Notes: a model not told the origin generated them from the letters alone. Counted from the stretch's first letter, positions 8,680 to 16,854 are shown. The stretch: DNA of 64,000 nucleotides from JAIBJN01 sp035461525 (GCA_035461525.1 DATHVD010000087.1:6518-70517), one strand, 5' to 3'. Made by a program: numbers and translations.

Positions 8680-8723
8680 CCGGCCCGATGGTAGCGGGCG
8701 CCGCCGCTGCTATCGTCGCAGGC

Positions 8724-8954
8724 GTGAGCGAGCGGCTCGACGATCTCCTGCGCGCAGCCTTCCCGAACGCCCGCGACGTGGCGGTCGTCGACCGGACCGG
8801 CGGCGGCGACCACTTCCACGTCACCGTCGTCGACCCCGGCTTCGACGGCCTCTCGCTCCTCGACCAGCACCGGCTCGTCTACGACGCGCTGGCGGCCCCG
8901 CTCGCCGACGGTACGATCCACGAGCTGCGAATCACGACGAGGGGAGAGGGATGA
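8724..8954 (+). CDS. bolA: BolA-family protein
   Basis: A 76-residue BolA/IbaG-type protein. The GTG at 8724 starts the conserved VSERLDDLLRAAFP; an ATG at 8688 would add a non-conserved leader inside the divergent promoter region. The fold's key segment DHFHVTVVDPGFDGLSLLDQHRLVYDAL contains the conserved histidine before the helix and the invariant RHRxVY-like block (QHRLVYDAL). BolA proteins bind monothiol glutaredoxins through shared [2Fe-2S] clusters. Here the stop overlaps the start of exactly such a glutaredoxin, so the two are translationally coupled and very probably form a complex. Confidence 0.9.
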   Translation: MSERLDDLLRAAFPNARDVAVVDRTGGGDHFHVTVVDPGFDGLSLLDQHRLVYDALAAPLADGTIHELRITTRGEG

Positions 8955-9346
8955 GCGACCTCCGCGACAGGATCCGGGAGACGATCGAGCGCGAGCCTGT
9001 CGTCGCCTTCATCAAGGGCACGCACGAGCAGGCCTACTGCGGCAACTCCGACCGCGCGCTCACCGCGCTCCGCGGCGTCGGCGCCGGGTTCGCGGCCGTG
9101 GACGTCCTCGTCGACCCCCGCATCCGCGAAGAGCTGACGGCGCTCTCGAGCTGGCCGACGATCCCGCAGGTCTTCGTCGGCGGCGAGCTCGTCGGCGGCG
9201 CCGACATCGTCCAGGAGCTCGCCGTGACCGGGCAGCTCGAGGAGACCCTGGACGGGAAGCTCGGCGAGGCCTGGCGCCGCCCCGGCGAGGAGCGCACCGT
9301 CGAGGTGACGGACGGGCCGGAGCTGCGCGTCCTCCCGGGCGCGTAG
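8951..9346 (+). CDS. Monothiol glutaredoxin (Grx4/GrxD type) with CGNS active site
   Basis: A 131-residue monothiol glutaredoxin that would deliver or store [2Fe-2S] clusters together with BolA. The ATG at 8951 overlaps the bolA stop (ATGA). The family frame IKGTHEQAYCGNSDRAL has the active cysteine at Cys30, but the usual CGFS motif reads CGNS. The glutathione-binding elements SSWPTIPQVFVGGELVGGADIV follow normally, with cis-Pro after TI. The Phe-to-Asn change in the active loop is unusual and might alter cluster lability. The C-terminus has an extra tail of about 20 residues beyond the core fold. It is followed by a convergent L,D-transpeptidase gene after three bases. Confidence 0.9.
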   Translation: MSDLRDRIRETIEREPVVAFIKGTHEQAYCGNSDRALTALRGVGAGFAAVDVLVDPRIREELTALSSWPTIPQVFVGGELVGGADIVQELAVTGQLEETLDGKLGEAWRRPGEERTVEVTDGPELRVLPGA

Positions 9347-9349
9347 TCC

Positions 9350-10009
9350 TCAGAGCACGACGACCGCCGTCCGCATGCCGGCGAAGCGGTAGACCTCGGG
9401 GGCGAACGGCCGCGGCACGCGGACGCAGCCGCGACTCGCCGGCCGCGGCGGCACGTCCGCGGACGCGTGGAGCGCGATGCCGCCGTTGAAGTAGGCCGCC
9501 CAGGGGAGCCAGACCTCGTACTTGTAGGACCACGACATCCGCTCCCGCCGAAACACGCGGAACCTCCCCGCCGGCGTCCGGAACCGGGCCTTGCCGGTCG
9601 AGACGTCGACGGTGCGCACGACCTTCCCCTTCGCGACGAGGAATGCGACCTGCCTCCCCCGCCAGACCTCGATGCGGCGGCCGCGTCGATCGACCCGTGG
9701 GGCCGGCGCGCCCGCATTCGCCAGCGCGCGCCGGGTGAGCGGCCCGACCAGGCCGTCCGGGTCGAGCCCGTTCAGCTTCTGGAAAGCGACGACCGCGTGA
9801 TGGGTCTGGAGGGTGAAGCGCGGGGACGTCGCTCCGGTCGGGAGGTACGTCAGCGCGGCGAGGCGGGCGTTCAGCATCGCCACCTTGGCGCCCTTCGAGC
9901 CCTTGGCGAGGACTGCGGCCTCCGCCGCGGCCGGCGAGAGCACGGCCACGAACGCGGCGACGAGCGCCCCGGCGACGGCGGGCCGGAAGGGCGATCCCCC
10001 TCGACTCAC
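9350..10009 (-). CDS. L,D-transpeptidase with N-terminal peptidoglycan-binding domain
   Basis: A 219-residue secreted cell-wall enzyme. It has a signal peptide (residues 1-32), a peptidoglycan-binding domain 1 (residues 35-98, GSKGAKVAMLNARLAAL and VVAFQKLNGLDPDGLVGP) and a YkuD-type catalytic domain (residues 110-219). The catalytic signature is His181 with ASADVPPRPASRGCVRVP, giving Ser192-Arg-Gly-Cys195. L,D-transpeptidases form 3-3 crosslinks between peptidoglycan stems or attach proteins to the wall. The length is short for the class but complete. It is convergent with the glutaredoxin gene and monocistronic as far as can be seen. Confidence 0.93.
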   Translation of the reverse strand: MSRGGSPFRPAVAGALVAAFVAVLSPAAAEAAVLAKGSKGAKVAMLNARLAALTYLPTGATSPRFTLQTHHAVVAFQKLNGLDPDGLVGPLTRRALANAGAPAPRVDRRGRRIEVWRGRQVAFLVAKGKVVRTVDVSTGKARFRTPAGRFRVFRRERMSWSYKYEVWLPWAAYFNGGIALHASADVPPRPASRGCVRVPRPFAPEVYRFAGMRTAVVVL

Positions 10010-10072
10010 GGCTGGGAGATCATCTCGCAGCGGAGAGTGCGTGGCAAGTCGCAGGCCGGCGGGCGGCAGCCG

Positions 10073-10897
10073 TCAGCCGACGGGCGCGGCCAGCAGGATC
10101 GTCCTGATCGCCTGGCTCGACTCCTCGTCGGGCGACTCCGAGATCACGGTCGCGGGCCTGTCGAAGCGGGCGAGCGCGTCGCGCAGCGGCTCCGCGCGTA
10201 GCGACCCCTCGCCGTAGGGGAGGTGCTTCGTCTCGTTGCGGTTCGCGTAGGCGATGTCCGAGAAGTGGACGTGGAAGGGAGCGCCCGGCTCGAGGACGGC
10301 GTCGGCGCGGCCGAGGGCGACTGCGAAGGTCTCCGCCTCCGTGAACCCGCCGTCCGTGACCGCGTGCAGGTGCGCGAAGTCGAGCACGGGGCGGACCCAG
10401 TCGAGGCGCTCGGCGAGCCAGAGCACGTCGTCCAGGGTCCCCAGCTCGCGCACGCGCCCCATCACCTCGACTCCGAACGGGACGCCGCGTCCCTTACCCG
10501 CGAGGCGCTCGCGCAGCTCGGCGAGCTGCTCGGCCACGGACTCGAGCGCCGCGTCTCGCTCCCGTCCGAGCAGGAAGCCCGGGTGGAAGACGACGAGCTC
10601 GGCGCCGCACGCGGCCGCGACGCCCGCGGAGTGATCGAGCATTCCGGTCGCCATGCCGTGCTTCCGGTCGCGCTGGAGGTGGCCCATGAAGCCGGCGATC
10701 GGCGCGTGCACCGAGAGCGCGACGTCCGCCTCCCGGGCGAGCTCGCCGAAGCGCTCGGCCCACGGGTAGTCCATCCAGAACTTGCCCTCGAAGTCGATCT
10801 CGCAGGCCCTGTAGCCGCGCTCGCGCAGGAGCTCGACGGCAGCTTCGGGGCTTTCGCGGGAGGGAACCCGGGCGGGCCCGATCCTGATCGTCGCCAT
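10073..10897 (-). CDS. Xylose isomerase-like TIM-barrel protein (AP endonuclease 2 superfamily)
   Basis: A 274-residue TIM-barrel protein of the sugar-phosphate isomerase/AP endonuclease family 2 superfamily. The strand-end metal ligands expected for the fold are visible in LSVHAPI, LVVFHPGF, FGVEVMGR, PVLDFAHLHA, FHVHFSDI and TVISESP. The arrangement is close to endonuclease IV, with successive His, His, Glu, Asp-x-x-His, His-x-His and Glu residues, so either an abasic-site endonuclease or a sugar isomerase is possible. The ATG at 10897 leads straight into the first strand. The gene stands alone, about 60 bases from the L,D-transpeptidase start. Fold is confident, reaction is not. Confidence 0.8.
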   Translation of the reverse strand: MATIRIGPARVPSRESPEAAVELLRERGYRACEIDFEGKFWMDYPWAERFGELAREADVALSVHAPIAGFMGHLQRDRKHGMATGMLDHSAGVAAACGAELVVFHPGFLLGRERDAALESVAEQLAELRERLAGKGRGVPFGVEVMGRVRELGTLDDVLWLAERLDWVRPVLDFAHLHAVTDGGFTEAETFAVALGRADAVLEPGAPFHVHFSDIAYANRNETKHLPYGEGSLRAEPLRDALARFDRPATVISESPDEESSQAIRTILLAAPVG

Positions 10898-10975
10898 CGG
10901 CGCCAGCCTACCGCGCGGGCGGAGCCTGACCCGCCCGCGGCCGCGGCCGCGTCCTTTCCGGTCATTGACCCCTCG

Positions 10976-11051
10976 GGGCCGGCCGCGTGCCTCCCTCCGG
11001 CCTGAGCCTAACGCCGGAAGACGCGCGTGTGTGACGCGGATCCGTGCCGAT
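10976..11051 (+). repeat. Diverged copy (D) of the dispersed intergenic repeat
   Basis: This stretch aligns over about 75 bases with the repeat copies at 16461, 40629 and 59821. It shares GGGGCC, GTGCCTCC and the block around AAGACGCGCGTGTG, but has lost the TTTCGAGCG core. It lies upstream of the small gene at 11109. Confidence 0.5.
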
Positions 11052-11108
11052 TCCGAGCACGCCGGGGCGCACGCCCTGTCCGTCCGACCCGGGCAGTACC
11101 TTCAGCCC

Positions 11109-11348
11109 ATGGTCAAGCGTCCGTCGCGCATCGAGCTCCTCGAGCTGGACATCGACCTCCGGCTCGCCGACCTCTGGGGCGAGGCCTGCGGCATCACCGA
11201 GTGGAACCTCGAGGTCGTGGCGGCGTTCCTCCGCGCCGCGTACGGCAAGGGGTACTGCGACGCCCTCACCGAGGACGCGCCCGGCAGCCTCTGCCGCGAC
11301 CACGGGTACCGCATCCCGGACCGCCGCCCGGCGCCTACCCCCGAATAG
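11109..11348 (+). CDS. Hypothetical protein, 79 residues
   Basis: A small soluble protein that I do not recognise. The ATG at 11109 is chosen because the protein then opens with MVKRPSRIELLELDIDLRLADL; the longer frame from 10965 would be translated from the dispersed repeat. It has a helical middle (WNLEVVAAFLRAAYGKGYCDAL) and ends with SLCRDHGYRIPDRRP. Two cysteines and one histidine near the C-terminus might bind metal but form no known motif. It ends 28 bases before ccmE and may share its transcript. Confidence 0.65.
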   Translation: MVKRPSRIELLELDIDLRLADLWGEACGITEWNLEVVAAFLRAAYGKGYCDALTEDAPGSLCRDHGYRIPDRRPAPTPE

Positions 11349-11376
11349 GCCCCAGACCGCCGCTAAACTCGGAGGC

Positions 11377-11763
11377 GTGGCAAAGCGGCGCAACCCGGTG
11401 CGCCTCGTCGTGGCGCTCTCCGTCGCGGCGGTGCTCGCGGTCTTCCTCATCTGGACGAGCTTCGCCGGCGGGACGCCGTCCCTGCAGCCGAGCCAGCTCG
11501 CCGATGCGACGGGCGAGGTCAGCCTGGCCGGCATCGCCGTCGGCCCCGTGGAGGGCGAGGCGCGCGGGGAGGGGCTGCGCTTCGAGGTGCGCGACATCGA
11601 GGGGACGGCCACCGTCCCGGTCGTCTACACGGGCTCCGTGCCCGACCTCTTCAAGCCGGGCCGCGAGGTCTACATGAAAGGCGAGCTCGTGAACGGCGTC
11701 TTCGTCGCCCAGGAGGACTCGCTCGTGACGAAGTGCCCGTCGAAGTACGCTCCCGAGGACTAG
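11377..11763 (+). CDS. ccmE: Cytochrome c maturation heme chaperone CcmE, cysteine type
   Basis: A 128-residue CcmE, the membrane-anchored chaperone that covalently holds heme and passes it to CcmF for attachment to apocytochrome c. The GTG at 11377 follows GGAGG directly upstream. A single membrane helix spans residues 8-28. The OB-fold domain contains EVSLAGIAVGPVEGE, FEVRDIEGTATVPVVYTGSVPDLFKPGREVYMKG and the tail. The classical heme-binding HxxxY is replaced by CPSKY, with Cys120 and Tyr124. This variant is known from the modified Ccm systems of archaea, delta-proteobacteria and some Gram-positives. ccmF follows after a 169-bp inverted-repeat element. Confidence 0.92.
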   Translation: MAKRRNPVRLVVALSVAAVLAVFLIWTSFAGGTPSLQPSQLADATGEVSLAGIAVGPVEGEARGEGLRFEVRDIEGTATVPVVYTGSVPDLFKPGREVYMKGELVNGVFVAQEDSLVTKCPSKYAPED

Positions 11764-11928
11764 AGGCCTGCCCAGAAGATGGCTCAGGGCAGCTTGCAGG
11801 CGTCCCGCACCGCGATGCGCCGTCCTCGGTTGCGCCAGTATGCCTGCATATTGGCGCTCCCCGCGTCCTTGCTTCGCGGCACGAGCCGCATGCCACCTAC
11901 CGTGAGCACCTCCCGGGCAGGCCCCTAG
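11760..11928. mobile_element. MITE-like element with 14-bp terminal inverted repeats
   Basis: The left end CTAGAGGCCTGCCC (11760-11773) and the right end GGGCAGGCCCCTAG (11915-11928) are inverted copies with one mismatch. The enclosed 141 bases have no ORF and are less GC-rich than their neighbours. The left end includes the TAG stop of ccmE and the right end abuts the GTG of ccmF. No transposase is present, so it would be a non-autonomous element, or else a large regulatory hairpin. Confidence 0.55.
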
Positions 11929-11929
11929 C

Positions 11930-13933
11930 GTGCCCGAGCTCGGCCGCGCCGCGCTCGTCGCCGCCCTCGGACTGATCCTGTACGCGGCGATCGCCGGCGG
12001 CTACGCCGCCTGGCGCGGCCGCCGCCGTCTCCTCGACTCGGCGGCGAACGCCCTCTACGCTTCCCTCGGGGCGACCGCCGTCGCCTCGCTGGTCCTCCTC
12101 GCCGCCCTCGCCCGACGCGACTTCTCCTTCGAGTACGTGGCCCGGTCGACGAGCCGCGAGCTCCCCCTCCGCTACTCGCTCTCGGCGTTCTGGAGCGGCC
12201 AGGCCGGCTCGCTCCTCCTCTGGCTCCTCGTGCTCGTCGGCGCCGCCTCCGCCGCCATTGCCCTCAACCGGCGCCTCGTGCGCGAGGTACTGCCGTGGAC
12301 GATCCCGGTCGTCGCCGGCGTGGCCGCGTTCTTCGCCTTCCTCGTCGTCGCTGTGGCCAGCCCGTTCGCGACGCAGGCTGCGCCCGCGGACGGAGCCGGC
12401 ATGACGCCCAGCCTGCAGAACCCGTACATGATCTCCCACCCCCCGATGCTCTATCTCGGCTATGTGGGGCTGACGATCCCCTTCGCATTCGCCATGGCCG
12501 CGCTCCTGTCACGCCGCACGGACGAGCGCTGGATCGTCGCGACGCGCCGTTGGACGCTGGGCGCCTGGACGTTCCTCGGCTTCGGCATCCTGCTCGGCGC
12601 CAAGTGGGCGTACGAGGAGGTCGGGTGGGGCGGCTGGTACGCCTGGGATCCCGTCGAGAACGCCGCGCTCATGCCCTGGCTCGTGGCGACGGCGTTCCTG
12701 CACTCGGTAATGGTGCAGGAGAAGAAGAACATGCTCCGCGTCTGGAACGTCATCCTCGTCGCGGGCGCGTTCGCGCTCTCGCTCTTCGGGACGTTCCTCA
12801 CCCGCAGCGGCGTGATCACGTCGATCCACAGCTTCACGCAGTCGTCGATCGGGCCGTTCTTCCTCGGCTTCATCGCCGTCGTGGCGGCGTTCTCGACCGC
12901 GCTCATCCTCTCGCGGCTCCCATCGCTCCGGGCGAAGACGCGGCTCGAGTCGCTCGTCTCGCGCGAGGCGGCGTTCCTCTACAACAACCTCTTCCTCGTC
13001 GCGCTCGCGCTGACGATCCTCTGGGGCGTCGTCTACCCGCTCGTGTCCGAGGCCGTCCGCGGCGTCGCCGTCACCGTGGGCGCCCCCTACTACGACTTCT
13101 TCGCCATCGTCTTCGGCCTCCCGCTCGTCCTCCTCATGGGCATCGGGCCGGTTGTCGCCTGGCGCCGGGCCTCGCTCCGCGCGCTCGCGTCGCAGCTCGC
13201 CTGGCCGGCCGCGGTCGCCCTGCTCTCCGGAATCGCGCTCCTGCTCCTGGGCGCCGGCTCGAGCCCTGTCGGCCTCGTGGGCTACACGCTCGGGGCCTTC
13301 GTGCTGGCGACGATCGTGCTCGAGTTCGTGCGGGGGACGCGCGCGCGCAAGGCGATCGGCTCCGGGGGCGGCTGGTGGGCGGCCTTCAGCGGGCTCGTCG
13401 CGCGAAACCGGCGTCGCTACGGCGGCTACGTCGTGCACGCGGCGATCGTCCTCCTCCTGGTCGGCGCCGTCGGGATCGGCGGGTTCTCCACCACCCGCGA
13501 GGCACGGCTCGCGCCCGGCGAGTCGATCTCCGTCGGGGACTACACGCTCACGTACAGCGGGGCCGAGCGGACGCGGGCGCGGAACGCCGAGGAGGTCCGC
13601 GCCGTGCTCGCCGTCGACCGCGGCGGGGAGCCCGCCGGGACGCTCCTCGCCGGCAAGAACCGGTACTTCGCGGAGGACGAGACGTCGAACGAGGTCGGCA
13701 TCAAGACCAACTGGCTGCGCGGGGAGGACCTCTTCGTCATCGCGGACGAGTTCGGCGAGGACGGATCCGTCTTCCTGAAGGCGATCGTGAACCCGCTCGT
13801 CAACCTCATCTGGCTCGCCGGCATCGTCTTCGTGGCCGGCTCGGCCGTGGCCATGTGGCCGGACGCGCGCGAGCAGCGGCGGCTCGCCCAGCGGTTCGCG
13901 CGCGAAGACGAGGGCGCGCTCGCGCGCGCGTAG
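11930..13933 (+). CDS. ccmF: Cytochrome c heme lyase subunit CcmF
   Basis: A 667-residue polytopic membrane protein of the CcmF/CcsA heme-handling superfamily, which ligates heme to CxxCH motifs of apocytochrome c outside the membrane. The tryptophan-rich WWD domain is present near residues 225-245 (VGWGGWYAWDPVENAALMPW). Conserved histidines flank it in NPYMISHPPMLYLGY and in AFLHSVMVQEKKN, and TFLTRSGVITSIHSF follows. About 14-15 hydrophobic segments are visible. A soluble domain sits near residues 515-620, before the last helix. GTG 11930 is used as the start. The CcmI-like gene begins five bases after the stop. No ccmH, ccmG or ccmABCD is in the window. Confidence 0.95.
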   Translation: MPELGRAALVAALGLILYAAIAGGYAAWRGRRRLLDSAANALYASLGATAVASLVLLAALARRDFSFEYVARSTSRELPLRYSLSAFWSGQAGSLLLWLLVLVGAASAAIALNRRLVREVLPWTIPVVAGVAAFFAFLVVAVASPFATQAAPADGAGMTPSLQNPYMISHPPMLYLGYVGLTIPFAFAMAALLSRRTDERWIVATRRWTLGAWTFLGFGILLGAKWAYEEVGWGGWYAWDPVENAALMPWLVATAFLHSVMVQEKKNMLRVWNVILVAGAFALSLFGTFLTRSGVITSIHSFTQSSIGPFFLGFIAVVAAFSTALILSRLPSLRAKTRLESLVSREAAFLYNNLFLVALALTILWGVVYPLVSEAVRGVAVTVGAPYYDFFAIVFGLPLVLLMGIGPVVAWRRASLRALASQLAWPAAVALLSGIALLLLGAGSSPVGLVGYTLGAFVLATIVLEFVRGTRARKAIGSGGGWWAAFSGLVARNRRRYGGYVVHAAIVLLLVGAVGIGGFSTTREARLAPGESISVGDYTLTYSGAERTRARNAEEVRAVLAVDRGGEPAGTLLAGKNRYFAEDETSNEVGIKTNWLRGEDLFVIADEFGEDGSVFLKAIVNPLVNLIWLAGIVFVAGSAVAMWPDAREQRRLAQRFAREDEGALARA

Positions 13934-13938
13934 GCGCC

Positions 13939-14268
13939 GTGGAGGCTCTCGCCCTCGCGCTCGGGGCCCTGCTCGCCGTGGCCTGCGTCCTCCTCGTCGC
14001 GCGCCCGCTCCTGCGGCCGCCGGCGTCCGACGGCGACGCGCTCGGGGGGGCCGAGGACGAGCGCCGCCTGCGGCTGCTCGAGGAGCGCGACCGTGCCTTC
14101 TCGGCGCTCAAGGAGCTCGAGTTCGACCACAGAACGGGCAAGGTGTCCGACGACGACTACCGAGCGTCGGTCGGCCGGCTCCGGCGGGAGGCCGCGGACG
14201 CCCTGCGGGCGATCGAGCTTCAAGGTCGGCCGGAGCGGGAACGTGCAAGTGTCGATGTCCATCGTTGA
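13939..14268 (+). CDS. CcmI-like cytochrome c biogenesis membrane protein
   Basis: A 109-residue protein with one N-terminal membrane helix (residues 4-25, LALALGALLAVACVLLVARPLL) followed by a soluble helical region. That region contains LLEERDRAFSALKELEFDHRTGKVSDDDY, which is the pattern of the short CcmI/CycH N-terminal domain found after ccmF in many Gram-positives. TPR repeats of full-length CcmI are absent. It starts five bases after ccmF and overlaps the next zinc-ribbon gene by 14 bases, so it is part of the cytochrome c maturation operon. Assignment rests on the motif and location. Confidence 0.75.
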   Translation: MEALALALGALLAVACVLLVARPLLRPPASDGDALGGAEDERRLRLLEERDRAFSALKELEFDHRTGKVSDDDYRASVGRLRREAADALRAIELQGRPERERASVDVHR

Positions 14269-15064
14269 GTGCCAACACTGCCGGTCGACCGTTCCGGCGG
14301 GAAGCCGTTTCTGCCCGGAGTGCGGGCGACCGCAGGCGCACGAAGGGGCGCCGGCCGCCGAGACCCGGGTGACCGCCGAGCCGCGCGCGCTCTGGCCGCC
14401 CGAGTGGGGCCTCGTCGTCGTCGTGCTCCTGGCCGCCGCCGGGATCGTCGCCCTCGGTGCGCAGCTCTGGATCTGGGGCATCCTCCTCTTCCTCGCCGCG
14501 GGAGCCGCGTGGCTCGCCCAGCGCGAGGTCGAGCGCCGAAGCGCCGGCGCCGCGCTCGCCGCCGCCTGGGCGCGCGTGGCCGCCCGGCGCGAGGTGGTCA
14601 GCGCCCGCTCGCGCAGCAAGGTCGACCTCTTTCGCCTCCGCCGGGAGCTCGCCGAGCTCCATGCCGAGCGGAACCGCACCTTCTACGAGCTGGGCCGGGC
14701 GACGTACGAGCGCGACCACTCGGCGGCGCGCGCAGCCCGCGCGCGCGCCGCCGAGCTCAGCAAGCGGATCGCCGAGACCGACGCGGAGGCCGCCGCGCTT
14801 CTCCGCCAGCTCGAGGAGCACGTCGGCGACATTCGAGCGCAGGCGGCTCCGACGCGGCAGCTCGAGAGCCCGCCCGAGCCTGTGCGGGTTCCCGAGCCGT
14901 GGCCGCCTCCGGACGAGGGAAGCCCGCCGGAGCCGGCCCGGATTCCGGAACCGTCGCCCCAGCCCGTTCCCGAGCGGTCGCCCGCCGATCCCCCCGGCAC
15001 TCCGGAACACCCGCCGACGCCGCAGGAGAAGCGGCGCACGGTGTCACGCGCGCGGAACGGCTAG
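14255..15064 (+). CDS. Zinc-ribbon membrane protein with coiled coil and Pro-rich tail
   Basis: A 269-residue protein. An N-terminal zinc ribbon (VECQHCRSTVPAGSRFCPEC, residues 4-23) is followed by two close membrane helices (about residues 50-66 and 70-88), a long helical coiled coil (95-195) and a low-complexity tail rich in Pro and Glu (EPVRVPEPWPPPDEGSPPEP). The ATG at 14255 lies inside the end of the CcmI-like gene. The layout resembles other actinobacterial zinc-ribbon membrane proteins of unknown function, including the pair at 31189-32534. Whether it takes part in cytochrome maturation or belongs with the downstream peptidase cannot be decided from sequence. Confidence 0.72.
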   Translation: MSIVECQHCRSTVPAGSRFCPECGRPQAHEGAPAAETRVTAEPRALWPPEWGLVVVVLLAAAGIVALGAQLWIWGILLFLAAGAAWLAQREVERRSAGAALAAAWARVAARREVVSARSRSKVDLFRLRRELAELHAERNRTFYELGRATYERDHSAARAARARAAELSKRIAETDAEAAALLRQLEEHVGDIRAQAAPTRQLESPPEPVRVPEPWPPPDEGSPPEPARIPEPSPQPVPERSPADPPGTPEHPPTPQEKRRTVSRARNG

Positions 15065-15187
15065 AAGTCGCGCGGCGGCCGCCTCCGGGTCGCGCGACGA
15101 CCGGAGGACGTGCTACAACTCGCCGTCGAGATCGAAAACCCCCCGGTGGGCGCAGGGACGAGATCCCGCCCGCCGAACCATGTTCCG

Positions 15188-16405
15188 GTGGTCGACGCTC
15201 GCCTCATCCGTCTCGCAGCCCTTCTCGGCGCGATCCTGCTCGTCGGGGTGCCGTCGGCACTGGCGCAGTCGGCATACGACAAGAAGCGCGAGGTCGACAC
15301 GAGGATCTCCGGCCTGCGCGAGGACATCGCCGCCGCGAAGGCGAAGGAGGGCGCACTCACGACCCAGATCCAGGCGGCGAGCCAGAGGATCGACGCGCTC
15401 GGCGGAGACATCGGCGCCCTCACCGCGCGGATCTCCGAGCTCGAGTCCGAGCTCGCCGCCCACCGCGCCAAGCTCGACCGGCTGAAGACGCTCTTCGAGG
15501 AGCAGACGCGCGACTTCGAGCACCTCAAGCGGCAGTACCAGATCGCGCAGCGACAGCTCGAGGAGCGTCTCGTCGGCCTCTACCAGAGCGACGAGACCGA
15601 CTCCCTCGGCCTCATCCTCCAGGTACAGAGCCTGGGCGACCTGCTCGACCAGCTCGAGTACTTCGACTCCGTCGGGCGCCAGGACCGGGCGATCACGAGC
15701 GAGATCAAGGGCCTGCAGATCGAGATGAAGCACGCGCGCGAGCGGACGAAGGAAACGCGCGACGAGGTCGCCGCAGAGACCGCCGTGCTGGCGGAGAAGA
15801 CGGCCGAGCAGATCGCGGCTCGGCAGGCGCTCGTCGTCCAGCAGGAGGCGCTCGCAAGCGCCCGCTCCGACCGGGAGGGCATTCTCGCCACCGTGAAGGA
15901 ACACCGGCACGAAGCCGAGGAAGACCTCGACGCCCTCCAGGCCTCGAGTGCCGCGCTCGCCGCCCAGATCCGCGCCGCGCAGTCGGCGAGCAGCGGGGGC
16001 AGCAGCAGCGGCAGCGGTGGCGGTTCGAGCGGGAGCGGCACGTCGTCGAGCGGCTTCATCTGGCCCGTGAGCGGGGTCGTCACGAGCGGCTTCGGCTGGC
16101 GCTGGGGGCGGATGCACGAGGGCATCGACATCGCCGCTCCGGCAGGCAGCCCGGTGCGGGCCGTTGCCGCAGGCCGGGTGATCTTCTCCGGCTGGATGGG
16201 CGGCTACGGCAATCTCGTCGTCCTCGACCACGGCAACGGGCTCTCGACGGCGTACGCCCACCTGTCCGCGATCTACGCGGGCGGCGACGTCGGCCAGGGA
16301 GCGACGATCGGCACCGTCGGATGCACGGGTAGCTGCACGGGCAACCACCTCCACTTCGAGGTGCGCGTCAACGGCGCCGCCGTCGATCCGATGGGCTACC
16401 TCTAA
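15188..16405 (+). CDS. Secreted EnvC/NlpD-like M23 peptidase with coiled coil
   Basis: A 405-residue cell-wall hydrolase or hydrolase activator. It has a signal peptide (residues 5-28, RLAALLGAILLVGVPSALAQ), two long coiled-coil stretches (about 35-135 and 165-265), a Ser/Gly linker and a LytM/M23 domain (285-405). The domain has MHEGIDIAAP (first zinc His and Asp), YAHLS and HLHFEVRVNG, so the metal-binding residues His, Asp and His are all present and the enzyme should be active. The GTG at 15188 is preferred over the longer frame from 15110 because it begins just before the signal peptide. M23 proteins with this layout act in cell separation. Confidence 0.9.
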   Translation: MVDARLIRLAALLGAILLVGVPSALAQSAYDKKREVDTRISGLREDIAAAKAKEGALTTQIQAASQRIDALGGDIGALTARISELESELAAHRAKLDRLKTLFEEQTRDFEHLKRQYQIAQRQLEERLVGLYQSDETDSLGLILQVQSLGDLLDQLEYFDSVGRQDRAITSEIKGLQIEMKHARERTKETRDEVAAETAVLAEKTAEQIAARQALVVQQEALASARSDREGILATVKEHRHEAEEDLDALQASSAALAAQIRAAQSASSGGSSSGSGGGSSGSGTSSSGFIWPVSGVVTSGFGWRWGRMHEGIDIAAPAGSPVRAVAAGRVIFSGWMGGYGNLVVLDHGNGLSTAYAHLSAIYAGGDVGQGATIGTVGCTGSCTGNHLHFEVRVNGAAVDPMGYL

Positions 16406-16460
16406 CCCGATCCTCCTGCCTTTCCGGGGCCGCGCACTGCTCAGGACGCCACCTCCCTCC

Positions 16461-16550
16461 GGGGCCACCCCGGACCACCACCCGCTTTCGAGCGTAGCGA
16501 GGAAGAGCGCGCGTGTGGTGCGCGGATCGTGCCGAAGATGTGTCGGAACG
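16461..16550 (+). repeat. Dispersed intergenic repeat, copy A
   Basis: This copy runs from GGGGCCACCCCG through the conserved core CCACCCGCTTTCGAGCGTA (16477-16495) to GTGTCGGAACG. It lies between the convergent M23 peptidase gene and the small membrane protein gene. It shares the 19-base core exactly with copies B and C. Confidence 0.8.
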
Positions 16551-16594
16551 TGACGGGCCGCGTCCGCCGCACGTGCGGTCGCCGGCGACGGCGC

Positions 16595-16801
16595 CTAGCG
16601 CAGGAGCGCCCAGAAGACGACCGCGGCGGCGATCAGGAGCGGCAGCCAGGCCCACGCGAGCACGCGGAACGCACGGCGCTCGCCGGGTCCGGGGCCGGGC
16701 TCCGGGACGAACGGATCCTTCGGCAGCGACGGCTGGCGCGGGACGTCGTCTTCGCCCTCGAGCACCTGGGGGTCGTGCTGAACTTCTCGCTCCCGGTCCA
16801 T
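16595..16801 (-). CDS. Small single-helix membrane protein, 68 residues
   Basis: A 68-residue protein with an acidic, polar N-terminus (MDREREVQHDPQVLEGEDDV), a Pro-rich linker (PKDPFVPEPGPGPGERR) and one C-terminal membrane helix (residues 46-66, AWAWLPLLIAAAVVFWALL). The ATG at 16801 has GAGGGA just upstream; the frame is open further but the extension overlaps hpt. The tail-anchored layout would place the charged part in the cytoplasm. It begins about 50 bases after the hpt stop and may be cotranscribed with it. Function unknown. Confidence 0.6.
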   Translation of the reverse strand: MDREREVQHDPQVLEGEDDVPRQPSLPKDPFVPEPGPGPGERRAFRVLAWAWLPLLIAAAVVFWALLR

Positions 16802-16854
16802 GCGTCCCTCATGCCCGGAGTGCGCAGCCGGGAAACGGCGTCCCGCCGCCGGGG

